This document shows, one piece after another, positions 1 through 6,175 of a stretch of 6,175 bases of DNA. Source of the stretch: an uncultured Bacteroidota bacterium (GTDB lineage Bacteria; Bacteroidota; Bacteroidia; Bacteroidales; SZUA-534). Position numbers and translations under genes: made by a program. The stretch is from contig CALBPW010000102.1 in assembly GCA_937899145.1 (NCBI GenBank), positions 1 through 6,175 on the forward strand. The letters run 5' to 3'. The notes beneath the pieces are model-generated. The model worked only from the letters and a program-made list of their open reading frames with translations. It did not search any database and was not told where the DNA came from. Position 1 is the stretch's first letter. Each line of letters opens with the position of its first letter.

Positions 1-486
1 TTGTTCGTCGATATTAAGGTGCCGAGCTTTTTCAATTTGCAATAGTTCGCCCTCGCTCATTTCGCCCACAGCGCGCGATATAATGTTGAGTTGTTGCAAC
101 TCGTTGTTGGTTATCGAAAGTTGCAAGCCGCGAGCCAGCAGATAGTCGCCAACCAACACTGCAACTTTGTTTTTCCAGATGGCGTTTATCGACCAAAAGC
201 CGCGTCGTTTGTCGGCTTCGTCAACCACATCGTCGTGGACAAGCGAGGCGGTGTGCATAATCTCGATAAGTGCAGCCGCGCGATATGTGTGCCCGGTTAT
301 TTCGCCATAAAGTTTGGCTGTCAGAAAAACTAACATTGGGCGTATCTGTTTGCCTTTCTGCTTGTATAGATAGAAAAGCACAAGGTCGAGAAGGCGGGTG
401 TTGCTTCGCAAAAAATCTTTAAAAAACGACTGGAATTTTTCAAGTTCTGCCTTGATAGGTGCTTTTATGGTTTGTAAGTCTGCCAT
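1..486 (-). CDS. ispB: Long-chain polyprenyl diphosphate synthase, N-terminal part (runs off the window)
   Basis: The reverse strand reads open from an ATG at 486 to the window edge, giving 162 residues with no stop, so roughly the first half of a protein of about 320 residues. Family knowledge: trans-isoprenyl diphosphate synthases add isopentenyl diphosphate units to an allylic diphosphate in the cytoplasm, making the side chain of menaquinone or ubiquinone. Seen in the sequence: the GKxxRP substrate-binding motif at residues 45-50 (GKQIRP) and the first aspartate-rich motif in LVHDDVVDEAD, with D85, D86 and D89, followed by KRRG. The two-residue spacing (DDxxD) and the VHDDVVDE context fit the IspB long-chain type rather than the IspA farnesyl type, which has DDxxxxD. 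The second aspartate motif lies outside the window, so chain length cannot be judged. There is no clear Shine-Dalgarno sequence, as is common in Bacteroidota. It lies 79 bp downstream of the sensor gene on the same strand. Confidence 0.93.
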   Translation of the reverse strand, partial: MADLQTIKAPIKAELEKFQSFFKDFLRSNTRLLDLVLFYLYKQKGKQIRPMLVFLTAKLYGEITGHTYRAAALIEIMHTASLVHDDVVDEADKRRGFWSINAIWKNKVAVLVGDYLLARGLQLSITNNELQQLNIISRAVGEMSEGELLQIEKARHLNIDEQ

Positions 487-501
487 TGGTCGGTTTTTTG
501 C

Positions 502-509
502 CAAAAGTA
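502..509 (-). promoter_or_regulatory. Candidate -7 promoter box upstream of the polyprenyl synthase gene
   Basis: On the minus strand these bases read TACTTTTG, a full match to the Bacteroidota sigma-ABfr -7 consensus TAnnTTTG. It lies 15 bp before the ATG at 486, so the transcript leader would be very short. A TTTG sits 12 bp upstream, closer than the usual 19-21 bp for a -33 box, so the match is incomplete. If real, it would let the synthase gene be transcribed independently of the sensor gene upstream. Confidence 0.3.
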
Positions 510-565
510 GTATAAAATTTACAAATGTTTTATGGCGATTTTGATAATAGTTTGATGGCTGAAAA

Positions 566-3241
566 TCACATATCTTTCAATTTCTTCATTTGTTCAGCAA
601 GCGATAGTAGTTGTTTGCTGTTATGTTCAATTTTTTCAATGTTGGAAACAATGTTGTCTGGTAACTTGTCTTTTTGTGCCATGATTTTTTCAACAGGTTC
701 AATTATTTGCGAAACTGGAGTTCGGATATTGCCGGCAATAGTGTTGTATAAATGGAGTTTTGCGTTGTAGAGTTCCACTTCTTTACTTTGCTCAATTGCG
801 CGTATGTGCTCCAAGTGTTTGCGTTCAGAGCGATTAACCCACCATCGCATTAGCAATGTGATTATCAGAGTTAAAATAATAAAATATAGGATTTTGAATG
901 CTGTGTTTAAAAGGAATGCAGGTTTTATAACGATTGTTAGCGAAGTGCCAGTGTTGTTCCATACGCCATTGTTGTTGCAAGCGCGTACTTTAAACTCATA
1001 ACTGCCTGCAGGCAGGTTGGTGTATGTGGTTTTGGTTTGTGGACCAACAAAATCCCATTCTTTGTCAAAACCTTCAAGTTTATATGCGTACCGGTTTTTC
1101 TCGGGTGCGGTATAGCTTAGTGCTGAATAGTTGATACTGAATGCGTTATCGGTGTGTGACAGCGTGATTTCAGGTATCGAAAAAGGTGATTGGGTCAGCT
1201 GTCCTTTACTATCAATTTTCAGCTCGCGATTATGGATTTCGATACTTGTTATCACTACTGGCGGTATAAATCTATTTTGATGTATATCGTTGGGATTGAA
1301 TGAGTTAAACCCGTATTGTGTACCCAAATATATTTTTCCGTCGGTTGCTTTTAGCGCCGACCCAAATGGATATTCGTCGCTGAGCAGGCCGTCGGAGCGG
1401 TTGTAGATTTGCGTTTCGCCTGTCGATGGATTGAATAGCACAAGTCCGCGAGTGGTTGTCAGCCATAGTAGGTTTTCATCTTCCACAATGCTTTTTATGT
1501 TGTTGCTTGGTATGTTCAGCGGGTAGTTGATGAATGAATTTGTTTGTTGGTCGAATAGGCAAAGTCCATTGCTTGTCGCCACCCAGATATTGCCATTGTC
1601 GCTGATTGCCAAGTTGTTAACCTGATTGCTTGGGATTCTTTTGCTGCTGTTCCGGTGCCGATAATTTTCCCATTGGTTGGTTTTTGTGTTGAGTTTGAAG
1701 ATGCCGCGCCCGGCAGTCGCAAACCACATATTGCCTTGTAAGTCTTGCTTGATGTCGGTTGTTGCGTAGCCGAAATGCTTAATGCGTTTAAAATCATCGG
1801 TTTGGCGGTTGTAAAGGTTAATTCCGTTTATGCTTGCCGCCCAGATATCGCCGTTTTGGTCGCGGAAAATCGAATAGATGCTATTGTTGTCTATTGAATT
1901 TATTTTCAGTTTGTTATGCTGATAATGCCGGAATTCCCCACTTTTTCGGTTATATGTGTCAATTCCGCCTGAGTAGGTGCCAATCCACAAAAAATCGCCA
2001 TCGGCGCATAGTGCGTTTACATTATGATAAGAAATGCTGTTGCCACGTCCGGGCAAAAAGGCAGTAAAATGTTCGGTTTTAGGGTTAAATTGGTTTAAGC
2101 CTCCATCATCAGTTCCAATCCAAATGATGCCGTCTTCGTCTTCGCAAAAGCAATTTATAATGTTGCCGGTTACCGAGTTTCGGAATAGTGAATGTGTATA
2201 GCCCTTAAATACATTATTGTTAAACGGAAGATAGTTTACACCACCATAATTTGTACCAACCCAAATTCCGCCTTCGAGGTCTTTAATTATTGCGTAGATG
2301 TAGTTGTCAGAAATAGATGCCGGGTTTGTGTTGTCGGTTTTAAGTTGTTCATAATAACCTGTTTTTTGGTCAAAAATAGTCAATCCATCATCTGAGCCGA
2401 TAAGCAATTTGCCGTCGTTGTTTTGTGCAATGCTGCGCACGTGCATTACGCCCGCGCCTTTGCGTGGCGACAAAACCGTGCGGGTTTGACCTGTATGGCG
2501 GTTTAGCTGCCGCACTCCATCGCTCCATGTGCCAAGCCACAGTCCGGCGCTATCTTCGTAAATTGTAAGTAAACTATTTTCAATATCATCAGCATTTATG
2601 TTAATATTGAATACCTCGAACATTTCAGTGTCGGCATTGAATAGCGTAAGAGGTGAACTTGTGTTGCGCGATGCGGCCCAAATATTGTTTTTACTGTCGG
2701 CAAATATGTAATTAACAAGGTTTTGCGGTTCAACCGGAAGTTGATATTGGCTAAGTTTTTCAGTTGTTAAATTGTACTTGAAACATCCTTGCCCATAGGT
2801 TGAAATCCATACATTTTGTTGCTTATCTTCAATAATATTGTTAACTATTGATGTTATTTTGACACCTCGTTCGGTTGCGATGCCAAGCCATTGGAAATTG
2901 TCATTTTCGTATGAATAAATATATATACCTTCATCGGAGCCAATCCATAGTTTGCCTTGGCTGTCTTCCATTATCGAGTTTATGTAGTGATTGCCTGATT
3001 TGCTCAGTTCGTTCAAATTGCTTGTGATATTTTTGATTGAGTAGCCATCGAATCGGTTTAAGCCATCATCGGTAGCAAACCACAAAAAACCATATTTGTC
3101 TTGCACAATGCTGCGTACTGAGTTTGATGCAAGACCATTTTCAACCTTAAAATGTCGAAAACGGTATTCGTTGTCGGCATTAGCTGTAAGCCCGACAAAT
3201 ACAAAAAAAACGCTTAAAAAAGCCCCTAATGTGTGTCTCAT
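566..3241 (-). CDS. Periplasmic two-component-type sensor with 14 Reg_prop repeats and Y_Y_Y domain, ending in a histidine-less DHp stub
   Basis: This is an 891-residue membrane receptor with the sensor half of a Bacteroidota hybrid two-component system but no catalytic half. In order: signal peptide 1-22 (MRHT, hydrophobic core, cleavage likely after ANA); 14 propeller repeats from about 28 to 655, each with a core such as FLWFATDDGL, IIWIGTDDGG or NIWVATSNGL, enough for two seven-bladed propellers; Y_Y_Y domain about 708-772; membrane helix about 781-798; charged cytoplasmic helix 801-891. That helix resembles HisKA (LYNTIAGNIRTPVSQIIEPVEKI), but G837 and N838 replace the His-Glu of the usual HE[FIL]RTP motif. 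It stops at NSKQLLSLAEQMKKLKDM, the end of the second DHp helix, with no ATPase, receiver or AraC domain. Start choice: the frame opens at a TTG at 3307, but the ATG at 3241 directly begins the signal peptide, is preceded by AAGAAA, and has a 7-of-8 match to the -7 box at 3263-3270. In related systems the periplasmic part senses glycan fragments; the ligand here is unknown. Confidence 0.9.
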   Translation of the reverse strand: MRHTLGAFLSVFFVFVGLTANADNEYRFRHFKVENGLASNSVRSIVQDKYGFLWFATDDGLNRFDGYSIKNITSNLNELSKSGNHYINSIMEDSQGKLWIGSDEGIYIYSYENDNFQWLGIATERGVKITSIVNNIIEDKQQNVWISTYGQGCFKYNLTTEKLSQYQLPVEPQNLVNYIFADSKNNIWAASRNTSSPLTLFNADTEMFEVFNININADDIENSLLTIYEDSAGLWLGTWSDGVRQLNRHTGQTRTVLSPRKGAGVMHVRSIAQNNDGKLLIGSDDGLTIFDQKTGYYEQLKTDNTNPASISDNYIYAIIKDLEGGIWVGTNYGGVNYLPFNNNVFKGYTHSLFRNSVTGNIINCFCEDEDGIIWIGTDDGGLNQFNPKTEHFTAFLPGRGNSISYHNVNALCADGDFLWIGTYSGGIDTYNRKSGEFRHYQHNKLKINSIDNNSIYSIFRDQNGDIWAASINGINLYNRQTDDFKRIKHFGYATTDIKQDLQGNMWFATAGRGIFKLNTKTNQWENYRHRNSSKRIPSNQVNNLAISDNGNIWVATSNGLCLFDQQTNSFINYPLNIPSNNIKSIVEDENLLWLTTTRGLVLFNPSTGETQIYNRSDGLLSDEYPFGSALKATDGKIYLGTQYGFNSFNPNDIHQNRFIPPVVITSIEIHNRELKIDSKGQLTQSPFSIPEITLSHTDNAFSINYSALSYTAPEKNRYAYKLEGFDKEWDFVGPQTKTTYTNLPAGSYEFKVRACNNNGVWNNTGTSLTIVIKPAFLLNTAFKILYFIILTLIITLLMRWWVNRSERKHLEHIRAIEQSKEVELYNAKLHLYNTIAGNIRTPVSQIIEPVEKIMAQKDKLPDNIVSNIEKIEHNSKQLLSLAEQMKKLKDM

Positions 3242-3352
3242 TTTCTTATAACGATTCAGCCGTAAATCTATAAAAAAATGGCAAATCGGATAATCGTCTA
3301 AATACAATCAACGCTCCATTTCAATATCATTGACACACCGGTTAAACAAAAC

Positions 3353-3384
3353 TTTATCGGGCACTGAAAAAAACATTATTTTCG
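3353..3384 (+). promoter_or_regulatory. Candidate metG promoter (-33 and -7 boxes)
   Basis: TTTA at 3353-3356 and TATTTTCG at 3377-3384 are 20 bp apart. Each differs by one base from the Bacteroidota consensus TTTG (-33) and TAnnTTTG (-7), and the spacing is within the usual 19-21 bp. The -7 box ends 18 bp before the metG ATG at 3403. The region lies between metG and the divergently transcribed sensor gene, so a promoter for metG is expected here. The call rests on short, imperfect matches. Confidence 0.35.
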
Positions 3385-3402
3385 CACCCAAATTTCAGAG
3401 TT

Positions 3403-5469
3403 ATGACTGATTACAAAAGATACACAATCACATCGGCTTTGCCATACGCAAACGGGCCGGTACACATCGGACATCTGGCCGGCGTTTATGTCCCTGCCGA
3501 TATTTACGTGCGCTACTTGCGTGCCAAAGGAAAAGATGTAATGTTCATTGGCGGCAGCGACGAGCACGGAGTGCCTGTAACCATCAGGGCTAAAGAAGAA
3601 GGTATAACCGTTCAGCAAGTAGTTGACCGCTATCATAACCTGATAAAAAAATCGTTTGAGGAGTTTGGCATCTCGTTCGATATTTACAGCCGCACAACAT
3701 CGGCTGTCCACCATAAATTCGCAGCCGATTTTTTCCGCACGCTTTACGACAAAAACGAACTTGAAGCCTACACCGAAGAACAATATTGCGACGAAGAAAC
3801 AGGCGAGTTCCTAACCGACCGCAATATTGTAGGCGAATGTCCGCGCTGCCATTTCACCGGTGCTTATGGCGACCAGTGTGAGAAGTGCGGCGCAACCCTT
3901 TCGCCCGACGAGCTCATCAACCCTACAAACAAAAACAACCCCGGACACGGGCTTGTGAAACGCCCAACCAAAAACTGGTATCTGCCACTTGGCCGCCATC
4001 AGGAGTGGCTTAAAAAATGGATTTTAGAAAATCATCAGGAGTGGAAACCGAATGTTTACGGGCAATGCAAATCGTGGCTCGACATGGACCTTCAGCCCCG
4101 CGCCATGACACGCGACCTCGATTGGGGAATTCCCGTTCCAATTGAAGGAGCCGAAGGAAAAGTGCTCTACGTCTGGTTTGACGCCCCGATAGGCTACATC
4201 TCAAACACCAAAGAACTTTGCGAGCGGGAGCCCGAGCGTTGGGGCAACTGGCAGCAATGGTGGCAAGACGACCAAACCCGGCTTATCCACTTCATCGGAA
4301 AAGACAACATCGTCTTCCATTGCATTATTTTCCCGACAATGATGAAAGCCCATGGCGGCTACATTATGCCTGATAATGTGCCAGCTAACGAATTTTTGAA
4401 TCTTGAAGGCAACAAAATATCCACATCGAAAAATTGGGCCGTTTGGCTCAACGAGTATCTTGTCGATTTCCCCGGAAAACAAGACGTGTTGCGCTATGTG
4501 CTGACAGCAAACGCACCTGAAACAAAAGATAACGACTTCACTTGGAAAGATTTTCAAGACCGCAACAACAATGAGTTGGTGGCAATACTTGGCAATTTTG
4601 TCAACCGAACAATCGTGCTTACACAAAAATATTACAGCGGAGTTGTACCGGCTATTACCGAACTAACTGATTATGACAAAGATACACTTGCCGAACTTGC
4701 ACAAAGTAAAGAACGGATTGAGCAACAACTTGAGCAATTCAAATTTCGCGAGGCTCTTAAACAACTGATGGATATTGCCCGCCTTGGCAACAAATATTTA
4801 GCCGAAACCGAGCCTTGGAAAGTTGTTAAAACCGATGCGGCACGCGTACAAACAATAATGAATATTTGCTTGCAAATAGTTGCTAATCTGTCGGTTGCGA
4901 GCGACCCGTTTATGCCCTTCAGTGCCGAAAAAATGCGTCAACTGCTGAACATCGAAAAAATTGATTGGGAACGCCTTGGTGCGGCCGATTTGATTAGCGA
5001 AGGACACCAAATTGCCGAACCATTTCTTTTGTTCGAAAAAATAGAAGATGAGCCCATTAAAAAACAACTTGACCGCTTGGATGAAATAAAAAAAGCTAAC
5101 GAAGCTAAAGAAAAGGCCAACGCCCCCGCCGCTCCAATGAAACCGCTCATCACCTACGACGATTTCAGCAAAATGGACATCCGCACGGCCACAATCCTTG
5201 AGGCGGAGCGCGTGCCAAAATCCGACAAACTGATGAAACTGCTGGTTGATACCGGAATCGACAAGCGCACCGTTGTGTCGGGTGTGGCAAAGCACTTCAC
5301 AGCCGAAGATCTTATCGGCAAGCGCGTAACCATACTTGCCAACCTTGCCCCGCGCAAACTGATGGGCATCGAGAGCCACGGAATGATTCTGATGGCCGAA
5401 AACTTCGACGGCGCCCTGTCGATGATTCCGTGTGAGAAAGATTTCAGGAACGGGTCGGTGATTTGTTAG
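3403..5469 (+). CDS. metG: Methionyl-tRNA synthetase with fused C-terminal tRNA-binding domain
   Basis: A complete 688-residue class I aminoacyl-tRNA synthetase that charges tRNA-Met and initiator tRNA with methionine using ATP in the cytoplasm. The N-terminal catalytic fold shows [14 protein letters not shown], with HIGH at residues 21-24. The connective domain carries a zinc knuckle with C146, C149, C159 and C162 (CPRC and CEKC). The KMSKS loop is present as KISTSK at 338-343, a variant of this MetRS group and not evidence of loss. The alpha-helical anticodon-binding domain covers about 385-545. A lysine- and alanine-rich linker at about 550-580 joins it to an EMAPII/Arc1p-like OB-fold tRNA-binding domain from about 585 to 688 ([19 protein letters not shown], then [10 protein letters not shown]). 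Length fits the long dimeric bacterial form. The ATG at 3403 places the HIGH motif at the normal distance from the N terminus; the preceding bases (CAGAGTT) are at best a weak Shine-Dalgarno. It is divergent from the sensor gene and appears monocistronic. Confidence 0.98.
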   Translation: MTDYKRYTITSALPYANGPVHIGHLAGVYVPADIYVRYLRAKGKDVMFIGGSDEHGVPVTIRAKEEGITVQQVVDRYHNLIKKSFEEFGISFDIYSRTTSAVHHKFAADFFRTLYDKNELEAYTEEQYCDEETGEFLTDRNIVGECPRCHFTGAYGDQCEKCGATLSPDELINPTNKNNPGHGLVKRPTKNWYLPLGRHQEWLKKWILENHQEWKPNVYGQCKSWLDMDLQPRAMTRDLDWGIPVPIEGAEGKVLYVWFDAPIGYISNTKELCEREPERWGNWQQWWQDDQTRLIHFIGKDNIVFHCIIFPTMMKAHGGYIMPDNVPANEFLNLEGNKISTSKNWAVWLNEYLVDFPGKQDVLRYVLTANAPETKDNDFTWKDFQDRNNNELVAILGNFVNRTIVLTQKYYSGVVPAITELTDYDKDTLAELAQSKERIEQQLEQFKFREALKQLMDIARLGNKYLAETEPWKVVKTDAARVQTIMNICLQIVANLSVASDPFMPFSAEKMRQLLNIEKIDWERLGAADLISEGHQIAEPFLLFEKIEDEPIKKQLDRLDEIKKANEAKEKANAPAAPMKPLITYDDFSKMDIRTATILEAERVPKSDKLMKLLVDTGIDKRTVVSGVAKHFTAEDLIGKRVTILANLAPRKLMGIESHGMILMAENFDGALSMIPCEKDFRNGSVIC

Positions 5470-5480
5470 GTTTAACGTAA

Positions 5481-5514
5481 ACGAAAACAGAAAACGAAAA
5501 CAGAAAACGAAAAC
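5481..5514. repeat. 13-bp tandem repeat, about 2.6 copies
   Basis: The unit ACGAAAACAGAAA starts at 5481 and again at 5494. A third partial copy, ACGAAAAC, starts at 5507. The copies are identical where they align. The tract begins 11 bp after the metG stop codon and contains no thymine on the plus strand. It does not form a hairpin by itself. Copy number may vary between strains, which is an inference from its perfect repetition. Confidence 0.85.
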
Positions 5515-5569
5515 GTAGGAACACACAGTGTGCGTCCGCAGCAATGTAGGGACGTGGCGTGCCGCGTCT
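5515..5569. repeat. Two related imperfect palindromes (REP-like), possible metG terminator
   Basis: Two elements of about 23 bp lie in direct orientation, separated by GCAGCAAT. Both start with GTAGG and end with GCGTC. In the first (5515-5537), CACAC and GTGTG pair around one central A, with outer GGA and TCC. In the second (5546-5569), GACGTGGC (5551-5558) and GCCGCGTC (5561-5568) pair across two bases, with one G-T wobble. Together with the shared GTAGGrAC opening, this looks like an intergenic REP-type palindrome family present as two diverged members. The second hairpin is followed only by TTAAAAAT, so it is a poor intrinsic terminator by the T-tract rule, though it could still end or protect the metG transcript. 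Confidence 0.65.
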
Positions 5570-5591
5570 TAAAAATGATTTAGTAAAATGT

Positions 5592-5599
5592 TATATTTG
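5592..5599 (+). promoter_or_regulatory. -7 promoter box of the small-protein/PIN cassette
   Basis: TATATTTG matches the Bacteroidota -7 consensus TAnnTTTG at every fixed position. It ends 17 bp before the ATG at 5617, leaving a short A-rich leader. No good -33 TTTG is seen; CTTA at 5568-5571 has the right spacing (20 bp) and lies at the edge of the second palindrome. The box also decides the start of the next gene: an in-frame GTG at 5599 overlaps it and would lie upstream of the expected transcript start. Confidence 0.5.
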
Positions 5600-5616
5600 T
5601 GAAAAATATAAACGAT

Positions 5617-5805
5617 ATGGAAAAGAGTAAAACAGACGAGAAAAAACGCTCGCAACTTGCCAAAGAGTGTATGGATTTGGTATTGAAGCGCAGCGGTGTA
5701 CCTAAAAAGGAGATTTACAAAATTGCCTTACATTCTTTCTTTGTTGGCAATTTAGATTTGCTCACTCCCGCCGAACGCGAAAAATACGCAAGTGTAATCT
5801 TATGA
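5617..5805 (+). CDS. Small helical protein, putative antitoxin partner of the PIN protein
   Basis: A 62-residue, highly charged protein (MEKSKTDEKKRSQLAKECMD at its N terminus) with no signal peptide or membrane segment. It is probably mostly helical, with a basic N-terminal half and a more hydrophobic C-terminal part (KIALHSFFVGNLDLLTPAE). I do not recognise a named DNA-binding domain such as ribbon-helix-helix, AbrB or Phd. The antitoxin role is inferred only from context: it is small, lies directly before a PIN-domain gene, and its TGA overlaps that gene's ATG in an ATGA junction, which implies translational coupling. The ATG at 5617 is preferred over the in-frame GTG at 5599 because the GTG falls inside the -7 box. 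No Shine-Dalgarno is visible; the leader is A-rich. The usual expectation is that such an antitoxin binds and blocks the PIN nuclease and may autoregulate the promoter at 5592. Confidence 0.75.
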   Translation: MEKSKTDEKKRSQLAKECMDLVLKRSGVPKKEIYKIALHSFFVGNLDLLTPAEREKYASVIL

Positions 5806-6152
5806 AACTCAACAAATTAAGACGGATTTATATTGACACAAATGTGCTTGTAGGCTGTTTTCGTGGCATAAAGGCTGACGAGGAGGCGATAAATTATCTT
5901 TTCAAACTACGTGACAATGAGTTATATACATCTGTTTTAGCCATTTCACAGACCATTTCGACTTTGCAAGGGAAAAAGAAAAATCTTGAGTACCGACAGA
6001 AAATTGTTGATTATGTGCTGGCCTTTGATGCCGAGCTGAAAAAACTCATGGCGCCCATTGGCAACAGCTCCCTGCCTATCGGCCGCAGTGATGCGCTGGT
6101 GGCTACGGATAAGGCTGTCGCTGATAAACTGGGTATTCAGTACGTTTGTTGA
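5802..6152 (+). CDS. PIN-domain protein, putative VapC-type toxin with atypical C-terminus
   Basis: A 116-residue protein. Its N terminus is typical of PIN-domain ribonucleases: RRIYIDTNVLVG with metal-binding D12, followed by the second-helix and strand pattern NELYTSVLAISQTISTLQG. PIN toxins of the VapC type cut RNA (often tRNA or rRNA) using a cluster of acidic residues and magnesium. Two oddities are seen. The position where many PIN proteins have a catalytic Glu appears to be Q50 (AISQTIS). The segment after about residue 72 does not read like the usual PIN end; D97 and D103 (SDALVATDKA) are the only candidates for the remaining acids. At the DNA level the first 71 codons are about 35% GC and the last 45 about 55% GC, with CTG, GGC and GCG codons replacing AT-rich ones. 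The tail may therefore be foreign, and activity is uncertain. Translation probably depends on coupling through the ATGA overlap with the preceding gene. Confidence 0.7.
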   Translation: MKLNKLRRIYIDTNVLVGCFRGIKADEEAINYLFKLRDNELYTSVLAISQTISTLQGKKKNLEYRQKIVDYVLAFDAELKKLMAPIGNSSLPIGRSDALVATDKAVADKLGIQYVC

Positions 6153-6154
6153 TT

Positions 6155-6160
6155 AGGGGG
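6155..6160 (+). promoter_or_regulatory. Strong Shine-Dalgarno (AGGGGG) before the next start codon
   Basis: AGGGGG lies 8 bases before an ATG at 6169, an ideal spacing for a canonical ribosome-binding site. None of the other genes in the window has such a site, so it matches the GC-rich, differently composed segment at the right edge rather than the rest of the window. Confidence 0.5.
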
Positions 6161-6168
6161 ACACGATA

Positions 6169-6175
6169 ATGTTCA
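6169..6175 (+). CDS. Start of a further gene, cut off by the window end
   Basis: Only ATG TTC A is visible. The start is supported by the AGGGGG site at 6155-6160 and by its place 16 bp after the stop codon of the PIN gene, which suggests cotranscription. Nothing can be said about the product. Confidence 0.35.

Noticed and set aside
512..533. Inverted repeat ATAAAA / TTTTAT between the sensor and the polyprenyl synthase gene, as a terminator
   Set aside because: The stem has only six A-T pairs with a 10-base loop and no GC core, so it would be too weak. In such AT-rich DNA it can arise by chance.
3242..3307. A 22-residue N-terminal extension of the sensor from a TTG at 3307
   Set aside because: The extension would place a charged stretch before a signal peptide that begins perfectly at the ATG at 3241. 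It uses a rare start codon and would start upstream of the likely promoter.
4414..4431. KISTSK in place of KMSKS in MetRS, as an impaired catalytic loop
   Set aside because: The KISTS form is a normal variant of this type of methionyl-tRNA synthetase, and the HIGH motif and zinc cysteines are intact.
4561..5469. Shift within metG from an AT-richer anticodon domain to a GC-richer C-terminal domain, as a sign of transfer
   Set aside because: The change is mild and follows domain borders of a standard architecture; codon choice remains similar to the first part of the gene.
4798..5544. Long minus-strand open frame (248 codons) opposite the metG 3' half
   Set aside because: It lies antisense to a clearly conserved synthetase, and its protein has no recognisable domain and an odd composition rich in Phe, His and Cys. 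It is a shadow of the metG reading frame.
5599..5616. GTG start adding six residues to the putative antitoxin
   Set aside because: The GTG overlaps the exact -7 box at 5592-5599 and would precede the transcript start; the ATG at 5617 fits better.

Overview
The window looks like chromosomal DNA from a Bacteroidota organism, probably Bacteroidales-like. The clues are an AT-leaning composition, gene starts mostly without a Shine-Dalgarno sequence, upstream matches to the Bacteroidota -7 promoter box (TAnnTTTG), a methionyl-tRNA synthetase with a KISTS loop and fused C-terminal tRNA-binding domain, and a large periplasmic two-component-type sensor with Reg_prop and Y_Y_Y domains. No lineage was checked by search.

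Layout. On the minus strand, the left edge holds the first 162 codons of a long-chain polyprenyl diphosphate synthase (ispB-like), which runs off the window. Upstream of it on the same strand, 79 bp away, lies a sensor gene of about 891 codons: signal peptide, 14 propeller repeats, Y_Y_Y domain, one membrane helix, and a cytoplasmic helical stub resembling a histidine-kinase dimerisation domain. A 161 bp divergent intergenic region separates it from metG on the plus strand. After metG come 147 bp without a gene, holding a 13-bp tandem repeat, two related imperfect palindromes and a good -7 promoter box. Then comes a two-gene cassette with a 4-base ATGA overlap: a 62-residue helical protein and a PIN-domain protein, most simply read as antitoxin and toxin. 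The last bases hold a strong ribosome-binding site and the first codons of another gene.

Function. ispB and metG are housekeeping genes (quinone side chain; Met-tRNA charging). The sensor and the PIN cassette are accessory. Two things stand out. The sensor ends exactly after its dimerisation helices and lacks the phospho-accepting histidine (AGNIRTP where SHE[FI]RTP is expected), so it appears to be a stand-alone receptor that cannot phosphorylate. The PIN gene changes abruptly from about 35% GC to about 55% GC near position 6014, with different codon choice and a non-PIN-like tail, suggesting a recombination junction or an assembly join near the window end.
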